From Quillaja saponaria (Eukaryota > Streptophyta > Magnoliopsida > Fabales > Quillajaceae), in contig CM055618.1 in NCBI GenBank assembly GCA_029379385.1, positions 7,326,134 through 7,390,133 of the forward strand: 64,000 bases of DNA. The letters run 5' to 3'. The notes below the pieces were generated by a model. That model searched no databases. It saw nothing but the letters and a program-made list of their open reading frames with translations, and had not been told where the DNA came from. Of the stretch, positions 25,531 through 39,476 are shown piece by piece; the first letter of the stretch is position 1, and the number at the start of each line of letters is the position of its first letter. The position numbers and the translations under genes are program-made.

Positions 25531-26900
25531 TATTTTGTTATAACCCCGATAACATAAAAATCGAGTTTTAAGACACAATATGTAAATTTACGTTATAAAA
25601 TAAACAAAGTAAATAAAAACAATGTAATTGAACATATTATAACCTGATATTAAAATATGAGATTGAACAATTTGGTGTAATTCATAATCGCAAAAACCAT
25701 GTATTTGAAGTAAATAAATTATATAAGTGTGTACAATTAAATTAAACTTGAAATTCTGATTTCATCTCATATAATTTTATTGATAAAGAAAACAAATGGA
25801 TAAACATAATAAATTGGTACATATATACAACCAAGAATAATTGTAGACCACACATTTATGAACTAGTAAGTATATATATATACACATAGAATTAAACTCT
25901 ACCAAAAAAAAAAATCCTAATTTGACTTTGACTCTGACTCCACTTTTAATTGTTTTGTCTTATTCTCTTTACTTTCATTTTCTTTTCTCCTCCCTTTCTC
26001 TCCATCACCGACTTTGTCCCTTGTTCTTTCAGTTTTCTTCGGGAAATTTCCTTGTGTCTTGGCTGAATACTCCTATTTCATCTTTGCACGATTGGCATGG
26101 TTAATGACAACCTCTAATCTTCATTCTTCCTCTTTAGACCGTGAAGAATTTCTGTTTTAGGGGCTGATGATGGTAGCCTTGGTTGGCTACATATCCTTCC
26201 ATCTTGCTTTGCCATTTGCTTCCTTGTGTGGCCGAGAGCAAGTAAGCTTCAACCATGTGTGTGTGAGTATCTTGCAGTCTTCCCTTAGCCCTAGCAATAT
26301 TCTTTGCCCTTCAAATTAAGTGGCAGCTTAGCTTCCAGCAGCTGCCCTCCTCTGTTTTAGGCAATACCTTGGTGACGTTTTTCCCTCTTTCATGGTAGGG
26401 TATAGAGGTGAACTGGAGGATGATTTTGGGGTATATTGGCTAACCTGTTTGGAACTTTGTTGTAGCAAGTTTGGTTCCTTCTTTAGCTATATGAATGATG
26501 GCAGCAAGCTTAAAGGAGGGGATACAAACTTTGCAGCAGCCAAAAGAAGTAAAGGAGCTGCCATTTGCTACCTTAATTCAAGTCCAACAGTTCCTTGGTT
26601 AGGGTAATCTCTTCTCACCTTAAATTCAAGCTATGCACTTGGTTCCTTTTTGGTTTATTTTCTATTCTTTGATGTTGGTTAAGAGTTTAAATATTACTTT
26701 GGGTAAGTTGTGAATGATAAGAATTTAAAGCTAGGATTTCATTTTAATAATGTTGATTGAGGTTTGAAACTTAGGAATTTGGAAAGTGAATTGTATGAAT
26801 AAAAATTTTAGGTTACTTTGATTAGTTAAACTAAAGTCTAAATTGGAATTTGGAAACTTAGTAATGTGAAGGTTGATGGAATTGTGAATTTTGTAGGGAG

Positions 26901-26901
26901 A

Positions 26902-26936
<35 letters not shown>
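26901..26936. repeat. (TA)n microsatellite inside LTR copy B
   Basis: A pure TA alternation of about 30 bases following ATATATGTA. It lies in the interior of LTR copy B. Confidence 0.9.
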
Positions 26937-26939
<3 letters not shown>

Positions 26940-28650
26940 CACATACAACAATGGAAGGAAATCATGCATTCAAGATGTTTGATATAATGCCTACAAGAAA
27001 ACTAGTTCTGACTTTTTGAGTTAAAACTTGGTAAATTTAAGACTTAGTGGTTAGTGTTGTTGGGATGAATAATAATTCATGAACAAGAGTGAAGAGTGAA
27101 GAGTGATTAGTGATGTTATAGGTTAAGGAATTAATGAAAGTGAGTAATGGTTATGAACAAAGGAGTGTAAGTTATGGATAAAATGTTGAAAAATGAGAGT
27201 TAACTGGTTTTTGAAGGGTTGCGGGGTATGATTTCTTGTGTTAGAAAAAATCTTGTGTTTCAGATGCTTTCGGGGGTGAATTAAATTAAGAGTTCAAAAG
27301 AAAAAGTGTAGCTTAGGATTTTGAGATGTTATCTACAGATTTCGTAGCTTGGTTCCAAGTATGTTGACAGTTAGACCTATTAGACTGCGGCTAAGTCATG
27401 CAAGATTTTTAGTGAACCTCAGTCAATCTAGAAGACTTCATCGAGGGTTATGGATGGAATTAGTTTTGAAACTCTAAATAAAAGTTGTTCCAAATATCTT
27501 GAAACAATAGACTAGAAAGATTGGTAATTTAATTCCTAAGTATGAGAATTCCAGAAACATTGGAATAAAAGGTTGGTAACCAGGAATTTTGAGGGTGCTC
27601 GGTTTTTGTTTATGTGAAGAATCGAGGGAGTTCAAGGCTAATTTTAGGAAAAGTTTCTAAATAAGAAAGCTATATAACTTCCTAAATTTAATGTTTCAAC
27701 TTGGTTTTATTAAATTTGATTAAGTATGTGAGTGAAAATAAACATATATTCAAGGAGATTGTAAAATGCTTAAAAGAACTAAATTTTAAATAATTAACTG
27801 TACTAAAATACACATCCAAATAATACATATGATACCTATTTAGAAATATATAGTTGTCTATTAATAAATCCAATAAACGGAATTAGATTTTCATTTTCTT
27901 AGAGAAAGTTATGTTCAATTAACTAAGTAAGGTCAGTGCTGCCAAAATCCTTCGTTTTGCAAAATTTGATACAATTTCAAAAAATAAACTGTATTGATAT
28001 ATAAATTTAAAAATTACAAATGATATACCATTATAAAGTTACATGTGTCTAATATTTAATAAATTTTACAAAATTGAATTTGGAATTTCTTAGAAGAATA
28101 TATAACTATTAGAGTGAACAATGGTCCAAATCTCAAGTTTGGACAATTTCAACATTTCTAACTTAATAGTATTTTCTATCTTTTGTAATTGTTCTTTCTA
28201 TCCTATGCACTGTCAAGACATCTAAAATGTCTCTTCATTATCAACCTTACCAAATAAAGTCCAATTCATACTACCTGACATATAAGAGCTCAATAAAAAA
28301 ACTTTCATAAAGAAATCTATATAAGTTGATATATAAGCTTCATAATTAAAATGTTATAACAATAACTTTAATGAACTAAGTATTATTTGGGAATATGAAT
28401 TTCAGTTTTGGATTTTATTGTGGACCTGATGAGACGCGTGAACGCAGGTGTAAGTGAAGAATGAAACTGGTTAAAAGTGAGTGGTTAACTGTTACCTTTA
28501 AGGACTAGATTATTATGTGTATTTCAATAAATGTGATATATGAAAAATAAGCAAGTGCAGTATTTCAGCAATTTATTTGAATTATGTTTGTTTGATATTG
28601 GTTGTGGCTAATAAAGGCTAACAAAGTAAGATTTTTCTAAGAAATGATTT

Positions 28651-31600
28651 TGTCATACCCATCACAGAGGCATAACTGGCCGGAACCAATCCTCCGCAAC
28701 CCTGACTTTAAAACAAATTAACAACATGACTCTTGACTCAACTAAAATAAAAGCAACTTTCATACAACAGAAGTTCACTGTAAAAGTTACCTTCTGAAAT
28801 AATTACCAATTTACAGAGAATATTGGAAAAAATTTCCTATCATATAGAACATGCTGTCAAAATACAGACTCATATATTTATGATTTCACCCCACAATAAC
28901 GTATAGACAGCAAAGAGCCTCACTCCATCCACATCATAAACCTAACCAATCCCTAGACTCCCACATCATACAAAATTTGACACCCCATTGTCACAGTGTG
29001 ACTGTAACTCTCATTATTGGCTTCAAGTCTGAGATCTTGGAAAATAGCTTACTATATTCGGTTGGCAAGTCACAAGCTCATCAACACCACGTAACATGCT
29101 CCTGTTACCAAAAAAAAATTCTACGAGAGAGGGGTGAGTCCTACGGACTTTGTGAGTGGGAAATCGTACCAAAAGGGTACTAATATCATGCAACACAAGT
29201 AAACAACATATATAGTCACTTAGCATCACATGATAATGTTTATGTCTCCATTCACAATTATACGCACACATTGGTATTCATCATAAGTTCACAACTCACA
29301 TGATTCATAGGTTTACAAATTAAACAAAGCATTTATAACATACTAAGCAAACAAAGGGCCAACGAGTAACTCAGCCCCGCACAATAGTTTCACTCCCGCC
29401 AGGCATTTACACGCCTGCACAACAATTAAATCTCCGTACATAATCCATCCCACCAGGGCTAAGCACTAACATAAAAAAAATTCATCAGAGTCAGAACATT
29501 TCAGGATTTCAAATCAGAATTTCCTAGGTGCACTTGGATTTTTAAGTTCGAATATAAAAATCATTTTTCATAAAAATTTCACTTTGTTAGCCCTTATCAA
29601 TCACAACCAATATCAAATAAACATAATTCAAATAAATCATTGAAATAATGTAATTACTCATTTTCCATATCTCACGTATATTCAAATGCACATATAATTA
29701 CATATAACAATCTAGCCCCTAAAGCCAACAATTAACCACTCACCTTTAATTGATTCCATTCGTAACTTGCACTTGAGTTCACGCATCTCGTCAGGTCCAT
29801 ATTAGGATCCAGAACTGAAATTTATATTTCTAAATAATACTTAGTTCATAAATATTATCGTTATAATATTTTAATTATTAAGCTTATGTATACCAACTTA
29901 TATAAGTCTCTTATGAAAGTTATCTATTAAGCCCTTACATGTCAAGTAATATGAATTATATTTTATGTGGTAAGGTTGTTAATGAAGAGACATTTTAGAT
30001 GTCTCAACAATGCATATGATAGAAAGAAACTATTAAAAAGATAGAAAAACACTAGTGAGTAAAAGATGCTGAAATTGTCAAAACTTGGGGTTTGGATCAC
30101 TGTTCACTTTAACAGTCATATCTTTCTCTAGAAAATTCCAAATCCAATTCTGTAAAATTTATTAAATACTAGACACTTATATCTTTATAATGGTATATCA
30201 TTTGAAATTTTTGAATTTGTATAACAATATATTTTATTCTTTGAAGTTGTGTCAACTTCTGTAAAACCAGGATTTTGACAACTCTGACCTTACCTTAGTT
30301 CATTAAACATAACTTTCTCTAGGAAAAAGTAAATCCAATTCCGTTTATCGGGTTTATTAATAGACAAGTATATATATCTTTATTATCTAGAAACTTTTCC
30401 TAAAATTAGTCTTGAACCCACTCAATTTTTACATGAACCAAAAATAGGGTTCTCATAAATTCCAAATTGTCAATATTGGACTCCAAGGCTTATAAAAATT
30501 TCGTATTCAAGAATTAAATTATGAAACTTTCCAGTATATATTATCAAGGTATTAGGAACATTTCATCTTCAAAACTATATTCCTAATTCAACCATCAAAA
30601 TTCTAAAGTCAGTTACACTGAAACAGGTTCAATCGATATCTGAAAATCATAAAACTGAGTTCCACCACCTCCAAAATATTCATAACAAGGAATTAAAACC
30701 TACACCACTCTAGATTTACTCTTTAGTATGTTAGGAACAACTTTTATTTAAAGGTCCTAAGCTAATTCTATCCACAAACCCCGATAAAGTTTCCCGAACT
30801 GACTGAAGCTCACTAAAAAACCTATATGGACCTAGCCTCAGTTTAATAGCTTGAACGATCCGTATACTTCAAATCAGGTTACGAAACTTCATAGGTATCA
30901 TCTTAAGACCATAATCTACACTTTTTCGTTAGAAATCTTAATTTAATTTAGTCTGAAAAATATTCGGAATGCTCAATTTCTATGAACTACGAAATCTAAA
31001 CTCTGCTTCCCATTCAATAACCAATTAACCCCTATTTCATTACTTTCAAGCTTCAACTCATACTCCTCACTTCCAACTTAAATCTTTCAACATTACTTAT
31101 ATTCCAAAGCAACTTCGTATTAGAATTTCTCAAGACCTAAAATATACCATTCCTATATTAACATGTTCAAATCCTAAATTCCCTATTTAATAATTATATA
31201 ACTACCAAATGAGCTCCTAAACTTTAATTCACACTTCAAAACTTTCCTACTTAAGTTTTTTATATATTAAGGTTCTCAACTTTCATTACCTAAGTTGAAC
31301 GACAAGTTAACACTTAGAATTTTATGTAAAATAAAAGGTATACTAGAATTAATATATATAGTAAAACAAGGAAATTAAATAAGACCAATTTGCTGCCCTC
31401 TTCACTTACCTCAAGTCCAAGATCAAAAACAGGGCAGCTGCTGGCTTTCAAGGCAAGGACTTGGTTTGGAGAATAAAAAGGAAGCTGCTAGTTGTCATAT
31501 CTTGAAGGAAGACTGTAAGCAACACCAACAAGGACTACTACTTCACGGATTTAGAAGGAAGGAAAAAAAGAAAAACCACAATAGAGCTACTACCCAACTA

Positions 31601-32663
31601 CTGCCAAGACTTTGCTTACTTTATTTTGGTTTCCTACACACAAACAGTAGAACCCAAAGAAGGATGAACTCATGACTGAAAACTAGGCATATACATAGGC
31701 TGAAACTCTTGGCTACGACCCTTAAGAAAGAGCACAGTGGTAGCTGCCAAGGGTGCTGCTTGATCACCAAATATGACTAGGCAAAACAATGGGACAACAA
31801 TGAAGTAAAGGAGGAAGGATTAACTGAAATGTACAAAACAGGGGCAAGAACTCTTGGCTAAATCATGTAAAATAAAATAGCCAAAATGGTGGAGTTATGG
31901 AGCTGCTGCAACAAGGAGGGGCTGTCACACAGTTTAGAGGAGAATTTGGAGAGCAAAGTTAGATCAAATTCATATACAAATCAAGGAGGAAGAGAGGGAC
32001 TCGCGGTGGGAGTGAAGGAAAGAACAAGAAATTTTTGGAATTAAGCAAAAACAGGGGAGGACTTTATTTCTCCCCCAAAGTGACTGAAAGTCAACACAAA
32101 GGAAAGTAAAAAAATGGTGAAGTCGGTTGGTAGAGGTTGGAAAAAGAGAATAAAACAAAAGAAAGAATAAACTAACTCCAAACATAAAAAGTCTATGGTC
32201 AACATGCTAAATATGTGGTACACATTCAATCTTGTCATTTATTTATATATATATTGTAAATACTTTCTAATTTATAAGTATGTTGTGGATATCAATTCTA
32301 TGTATATATATAAATGTGTGGTGTAAATTAAATCATATTCATTGAGTATAGATGTATAATTACTTTCTAGCTTAAAAGAATCTGCATGGTGCATAATTAA
32401 TCATATTAAATCTATAAATATAATTACTGGTACACTTGTTATACACCTTAATAAAAATTACCATAATAAATTTTAAGTTCCAAGTTAACCAATTATATAA
32501 TAAAAATTAATTCTTGCATTATTGTTATTATTATTATTATTATTATTTCTTTTTACAAATTTTCAATTACGTAAATTTTTACTTTATGTAAAATGTAGTC
32601 ACCAAGTCAATAAAAAATTCGTACAAACATTCTAAAACGAAGTTAAAGTTTTGGGTTATAACA
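28651..32663 (-). mobile_element. Giant solo LTR, copy A, nested in copy B
   Basis: On the plus strand it starts TGTCATACCC and ends GGGTTATAACA, which on the minus strand is the family's LTR start TGTTATAACCC. It is 4013 bp long. Flanking 5-mers GATTT (28646-28650) and AATTT (32664-32668) fit a target-site duplication with one substitution, and removing the element restores a sequence that matches copy C. Internal landmarks include AAAGGGCCAACGAGTAACTC near 29350 and a paired CCTACGGACT / AAGGGTACTAATATCATG near 29140-29190. There is no coding capacity. Because it sits in opposite orientation to copy B, the two form a very long inverted repeat. Confidence 0.88.
32525..32548. repeat. (TTA)n microsatellite
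   Basis: About eight TTA triplets near the LTR start of copy A (minus-strand sense). Confidence 0.85.
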
Positions 32664-33610
32664 AATTTTTATCTCCGAAATTAAAATCCAGGTGCAAATA
32701 GGAAATTCTTATTTAAAATCCTGAGATATTCTGATTCTGATACATATTTTTTTAAATTTTGAGTGCTTAAACCCTATAGGATGAATTGTGTACAAAGAAT
32801 TAACCTGTTATGCGGTCGCGAAAATGCCTAGTGGGGGGAGATATTGTTGTACGGGGCTAAGTTACTTTATTAGCCCTATACTGGCTTTGTATGCTTTGAT
32901 TATTTTGATTGTTTCAAGTGAATTATAAAGTGTATTAATTGAAATGTGTTAGATAAGTTTTATATTTTCGTATTTGTATATATGTAATCTTAGTAGTTTT
33001 GAAATATATGACATGTTGATATTAATTGATAATATAAATTTTATGCGTGTGTTGGGTGATGCTAGTACCCTTTAGGTACAATTTTCTACTCATGGAGTCC
33101 GTAGGACTCATCCTTCTTATGTGGTTATTTTTTAGTAACAAGATCTCCAAAATGGTTGTTTCCAATAATGGATTTTGCCGAGTGTTTGGCAGCAAGGTAA
33201 TTTTTCAGAATCTCAATCTTAAAGTCCAAGAATGAAAGTTTGCAGTCACATTAGAGCTGTGGGGTTCCTGGTCTTATGTAAGGTAATAGTCTAGTTAATT
33301 ATTATTATTATTAGAATCGGAGCGGAGCTCCTTGTTGTCTTCGTTGTTATTGTATAACAATAGAAATATGTTTTTAAATTTTATCGGCATGTTTCACTTT
33401 TTGGGGAGCATTTGCCGGAATTTTTAATAAATTGTTATATGTTTCAGTAAACAAATTTTATTTTAGTTAACTCATATTTTATAAAAATTTACTTTTACTC
33501 TTTAGTTTAGTCAAGTGTCATGTTCGTTTCCTGTTTGAAGTCAGGGTTACGGAGCTTTGGTTATCCATTCCTCCGGCTAGTCATACCTTTGAGAGGGGTA
33601 TGACATATTT

Positions 33611-35421
33611 ATATATTTCTGGGATTGTACACCGTTTTCATAATGTTTCTGATACATATCTGATAGATTTTTGTTTCTAGACTGACAGATACTATATCAA
33701 TAAATGACATTTTGATCCTTGCTTGTTAGGGTAAATCTATGTTATCATTCATGAACATGATCATTCACGGAGGAACGACCCTTAACTTTGGCCCCGATAT
33801 AGGTACGATAGGGGTTCTTCCAGATATAGGGTGGTAGCTAGTGGTGTAGGCGTAAAGTTTCTTGTCGGAATATGTGGAGTACCTTACCTACCTTTCCTTT
33901 TTTTCAATCAAAAAAAATTATTCAACTTGTTGAATCCAAAATCCTGAAAAAAAAAATTAGAATAAAAGTTTTATGAATTCATTAGTTAGGAGCGAATGTA
34001 TACCTTTAATTCAACTAGTACTTTTCACAGCTAAAAAATAACAATAAAAAGTAAAATATCAAGAGGACTGATATGCAGAAGAGTCTAATTTACTAGGTGA
34101 ACGACTATGCTCCTGCATGCTTAAACATTCTTTTATTTTAATTTTGATTTTATGTGTTTTTATTTGGGTCTAACACTCATTTTTTACTCCTCTTTCTCTA
34201 TTTCTTCCTCTTTCTGTAATGGCTAGAGGAGATATAAATTAGCTGCTGTAGTCTCGCAGTTCTGATTTTAAGGAGTCAACTTCAGAGGTTATGGTGGCGG
34301 AAGCTGATTCAAATGCGTTAGACAGAAGCCATTAGAGGAGAAAGGAACTAACATGTGTGGACATTCAGCAACAATCAACTCATCCATGACTAGAAAAAAA
34401 AAGAACACTAAGAATTGAAAATTGTAGGCTTTATTTATTGTTTTGTTCTTTCAGAACTATATCAGTTTGGTCATCCAAGAATTTTCCGAGTCAATTTTAT
34501 CATTCAAGATACAAAATTCTCAATTAAGTTTCATTCTTACTTTTACATGTTATGAATTAATGAAATTACTACACTTGTCATAAAATTATAAGGAACATAA
34601 ATTTTTTTTTTATATTTTGCAAAACTTTTTTTGGTCATTTTATCATTAAATGATGTATAATTATTTTATAAATGTATAACATGATAATAAGAGAATATAA
34701 CTTCATTGAAAATTTCTGAATACTAAAAGATGAAATTGACTGAAAGTATTTCTAAATAAATAAATTAAAAATTGACGTAATCCTAAACTATTAAACAATA
34801 GTTAAGCCAAGTTTTTCTCTTCGTTATAACAATGGCAAATGCCTAAGTGATAGACCACTACCATAATACCAACCATCCTTCCTCACAGCAATTTTATTGT
34901 TACTATAAATGAAAAAAGTTGCTATCTTTCTTGTATCTAGATGATCAGTTTTTTTCTTTTTAGTTTGAAACTAAAGAGGTACATGCCTGCATTAATAATA
35001 TTGTTAAAAAATTTAAATTTTGAAGAGGAATATTGATTTCAAAATTGAATTCTGAATAACAAAGTGATATTTTTTATGTTTAAAAAAGTAGCTTTCGTTG
35101 CACATACGTTACACGTAATTCATGTTTATGATATGTTCATATATGTTCATCAATAATTAATATATATAACAAGAAATTATAGTTAACAATAATGACAATA
35201 AAAAAATAGATCATACAATAAAAAAATAATTCATAATAAAAAAATATAATAATTTTAAAAAGAATTCTAAAGATGGAAAAAAAATTAATACGATAATATT
35301 ATAATTATAAAACTATACTCTTAATATATATTTCTTTTCATTCATAGATTTTAAAAGAATTTAATTTATAAAATTATAATTTTTTGTAACTTATTAAATT
35401 AAAAAAATTGAGAAATTCAAT
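33611..35421. other. Stretch between two giant LTRs, no gene recognised
   Basis: A less AT-rich section (33730-33900) and one near 34200-34340 show no open frame that I can assign. The remainder is AT-rich. Confidence 0.5.
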
Positions 35422-35426
35422 CTTAA

Positions 35427-38400
35427 TATTATAACCCGATATTTTAATGTTTATTTTAGAAGATTCGTACTTAATTTGTGCGAATAGGTGAATAAAATTT
35501 TACACCAAGTAGAAGTAAAATAAATAAACACTTGTGTATATTATACATGTATATATATATAATTAAAAAATTAATTTTCACTCTATCATTGATTAACTTA
35601 AAACTTAAAATTAACATGTGTAATTTTATTTATGTGTGCAACAAATGTGTAAACAAAGAGAAAATTAGAAAAACAATTAGATATATAAATACATGTTATA
35701 AGATTTAATACACACCACATATTTTTTAAACTTTTGACTTTGACCTTATATTTTCTTGGTTCATTTATTTTATTCTTTAGTTAATTTTCCCACAAATTCC
35801 ACCGCTCCTATCTCTTGTTAATTTTCTTTTGTCCACCGACTTTGGTTAGTCCCTGTATATCCATGTTTTTTTTCCTTTCCTTCTTGTTTTGTTGCCGAGC
35901 TTTCTAGAGCTCTCATCCCCTTTCTTTTTTTTGATCTGCCGTTGAGGAGAGCCTCCCTCAACCTCTAGCTCTTTTGCTCAATCTTGTTGTAAGCTTTTCG
36001 CTAATTGGCCTCACTTTTCTTCAAAAAGTTTGTCTTTGCTTGTGCCCCTCTCTGTTTTTCTTGTTGGTGGCCGTGAGATCCTCCATTTATGGCTTCTAAG
36101 TTCAAGTAATTGGTAAGTTATCTTCTTATTTCCCTCTTGTACTCTGTAGGAGCTAGTGTAAGGGAGCTAAGTTTCAGTCCAATTAAAGGATGCTAGCTAA
36201 TAGCCTAATATGGGTAGTTAAAAATATTTTCTGCTCTTCGTTGTTGATGTCTCACAAACTTGCTTATTTTGTCCAAAAGAAGCCGTCTATATTATAATTA
36301 CAGTACTGTCATGGAACTACTTTATAGTACAGTACTATCATGGAACTACTTGATAGTTTTAGCTTGGATTATTATTAGGCAGCAAAGATCTGCAATAATT
36401 TGGCTATGGCAATGAGTATGCTTGGTGTATTAGAAGCCCTTGTTATGGGTTAGTGTTTGGAAGTTGCTGCCGGTACCTTAACAAAAATATATATAATAGT
36501 TTTTGGATGGAGTTGACTTTTATCCTGTTTGGTTATTGAGAAAATGAAAAATAACATTTTCTGTGATTTGATTCTTTTGTTTTTCTTGCAAAATCTCATC
36601 TAATTTCAAAAGGATCTCACAATGATACCGAGCTTAGTTGATTTCTTCTTTTATTAATTCCTTTTCCCTAGAAGAGTAAGTGTAACGATCAAGTTTTATA
36701 TATTTTTTATTATTTGTTCTTCTTATAGGTTAATTTACTTGCTATGTTAATTTCCTAGATATATTTAATTTGTAAACGGTAAAAAAAAAATTAAAAAATA
36801 AATAAATAAAAAAAAGATGGGATCTGAATCGAAGTTTCTCTTCTGCCAGTTTGAAACTTTTGAGCTGAAAGTATAATTGGAAAACACTCAATAGGCTATG
36901 GGGTTTGTGTACTTTGTTCCCATATTTGGTAAACCCAAAGTGGAGTGGGCAGCTCATGGTTCTTGTCCTTTGTGACAGTTTTTGTTCTACATTTATATTC
37001 CTGACTCCTCTCACCTAAGAATTAACGTTACTGATTTCCAATCAAGTACATTGGAGGCCAATTGATCAACATTGCAGCTTGAGGACTTGGTGAGCCTTTT
37101 TAGTGACCTACTTATGTTTTGTTTTGCTTCTGGTCTGTAATGTTCAAGAAAAAAAATAAATAAAGGAGTATATAATAAGTTTTAGCTTAGGAGGTGCAAA
37201 TGAGCTATTAGGGCTACAACTAAGGCTCGGTTTGGCCAGTTTGTACTAAACGTCAAGCTTGATAATAATATTGGTCTATAATTATGAGTACCTTTTGGTT
37301 CATTACCATGAACACAGTAGATAAAGTAATAGGAAAATAGAACATTTGAGGCAGTGATTACATGATTAGAAGAAATAAATATTTGATTTTAATTGGTCTT
37401 CCTTTTAGTTGATAGCACCATTGTCAAAGTCAAGGAAATAGAAATGGAAAGAAACATGTTCTCCAATGCTTATTTTGGAGCTTAGCTTCAATAGTGTTTT
37501 GGTTCAATGTTAGACAAGTATTACAGAAGAATTCCGAATGCTATCTATCTAGGATCTAGACCATCTTAAATGTTACATTAATTATGGATAATGAGTAAAT
37601 AAGTTTTTAAGAGAATTTTCAAAATAAAAAAGGTAGTTAACATCCTGAAGATAATGTTTAGACTTGGTTTTATTAAATTTGGTTAAGTATGCAAGTAAAA
37701 ATAAATATATATCTAAGGGGATTGTGAAAATGCCAAAAAGGAGTAAATTTTAAATAATTAACTGTATTAATATACACATCCAAATAATACATATGATATC
37801 TATCTAGAAAGATATAGTTGTCTATTAGTAAATCCAACAAATGCAATTGGATTTTCTTTTTCATAGAGAAAGTTATGTTCAATTAACTAAATAAGGTCAG
37901 TGCTGCCAAAATTCTTCATTTTACAAAATTTGATACAATTTCAAAAAATAAACTGTATTGATATATAAATCTAAAAATTACAAATGATATACCATTATAA
38001 AGTTACATGTGTCTAATATTTAATAAATTTTACAAAATTGAATTTGGAATTTCTTAGAAAAATATATGACTGTTAGAGTGAACAATGGTCCAAATCTCAA
38101 GTTTTGACAATTTCAACATTTCTAACTTAATAGTGTTTTCTATCTTTTCTAATTGTTCTTTCTATCATATGAACTGTCAAGACATCTAAAATGTCTCTTC
38201 ATTATCAATCCTACCACATAAAGTATAATTTATACTATTTGACATATAATAGCTTAATAGAGAATTTTTATAAGAAACCTATATAAGTTGATATATAAGT
38301 TTAGTAATTAAAAGATTATAACCATAACGTTTATGAACTAAGTATTATTTGGAACTATGAATTTCAATTCCAGATCTTAATGTGGATCTGATAAGATATG

Positions 38401-39471
38401 TGAGAGCAAGAGAAAGTAACATACAAGAATTTCAAATCGGTGAGTGGTTAACTGTTATCTTTGGGGGCTAGATTATTCTGTGTATTTGAATAAATGTGCA
38501 AGTATAACATTTCAGTAAGTTATTTAAATTATGTTTGTTTGAAATTGTTTGTGGTTGATAAGGGCTAAAAAAGTAAAATTTTCTGAGAAATGATTTTTAC
38601 TTCCGAAATTGAAAATTCAAGTGCACCTGGGATATTCTGATTCTAATAAACGTTTTTAAAAAATTTGAGTGCTCAGCCTCAGTGAGATAGTTAATGTACG
38701 GAGATTAATATATTGTGCGGACACGTAAATGCCCACTAGAGGTGATACTGTTGTGCGGGATTGGATTACTCGTTGACTCTTTGTTTGTTTTATATGCTAT
38801 GATTGCTCTAATTAATTTGTTATCCTATGAATCATGTAAGTTGTGAATTTAAGACGATTACAAATGTTTACATGTATTTTGAATTAAGACATGGACATTA
38901 TTACCTGATATTAATTGACTAAATATGTTATATATTTTTATTGGGTGATGCTAATATCCTTTGGGTACGTTTTTCCACTCACGGAGTCTATAGGACTCAT
39001 CCCTCTCTTTATTGATTTTTTTTTTTTTAAATTTTAGAACAAGATCGCACTAGATAACAATTATTGATACTGAACTTGCTGAATGTTTGGCGGCAAGGTA
39101 ACTTTTCAGAATCTCAATCTTGAAGTTAAATGATAAAAGTTTGTAGTCACACTAGAACTGTGAGTATTTATTTTGTATGATGTAATAGTCTAGTTATTTT
39201 TCTTATTTATGATATGAATGAAGCTGAGCTCCTTATTGTCTTTGCATTGTTGTGAAAAAAAAATGAAAAAAAAAAGGTATATTTGTTTGTATTTTGAGGA
39301 ATGTTCCATATTGCAAGGAATTTTTACTGAAATTTTCAATAATTGTTATTTGTTTCAACAAACAAGCTTTTATAGTTAACTTTTGTCTTATAAAATTTGT
39401 CTTTATTTATTGTTAAAGAAGTTTAGTTATTCAATCTTTCGGCCAGTCATGCTTTTATGAGGTGTGTGACG
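35427..39471 (+). mobile_element. Giant solo LTR, copy C
   Basis: It is 4045 bp long, flanked by a perfect 5-bp target-site duplication CTTAA (35422-35426 and 39472-39476). The termini are mutated, TATTATAACCCGAT at the start (expected TG) and GTGTGTGACG at the end (expected CA). It matches copy B in the same orientation, for example 37660-38600 against 27670-28650 and 38590-39471 against 32664-33605, and copy A in the opposite orientation. No coding capacity is seen; the small frame at 37673-37882 is repeated in copy B (27688-27873) only because the LTRs are homologous. Confidence 0.88.
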
Positions 39472-39476
39472 CTTAA

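Larger units (their letters stand above)
25536..33605 (+). mobile_element. Giant solo LTR, copy B, interrupted by nested copy A
   Basis: It starts TGTTATAACCCCGATAAC and ends GGGGTATGACA, flanked by a perfect 5-bp target-site duplication TATTT (25531-25535 and 33606-33610). The span is 8070 bp, but 28651-32663 is a second element inserted in opposite orientation; removing it and one 5-bp duplication leaves about 4052 bp, close to copy C (4045 bp). The restored junction GAAATGATTTTTA matches copy C at 38587. No coding capacity is seen; open frames at 26392-26607 and 33047-33235 are not recognisable proteins. LTR-to-LTR recombination of a full element is the usual origin of a solo LTR with intact TSD. 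Confidence 0.88.

Noticed and set aside
37188..37260. hAT-like end (TAGGAGGTGCAAATGAGC)
   Set aside because: No matching inverted partner or 8-bp duplication was found, and it lies inside LTR copy C.
37673..37882. Short frame conserved between 27688-27873 and 37673-37882
   Set aside because: Conservation reflects homologous LTR copies, not a gene; the nested copy also carries it inverted.
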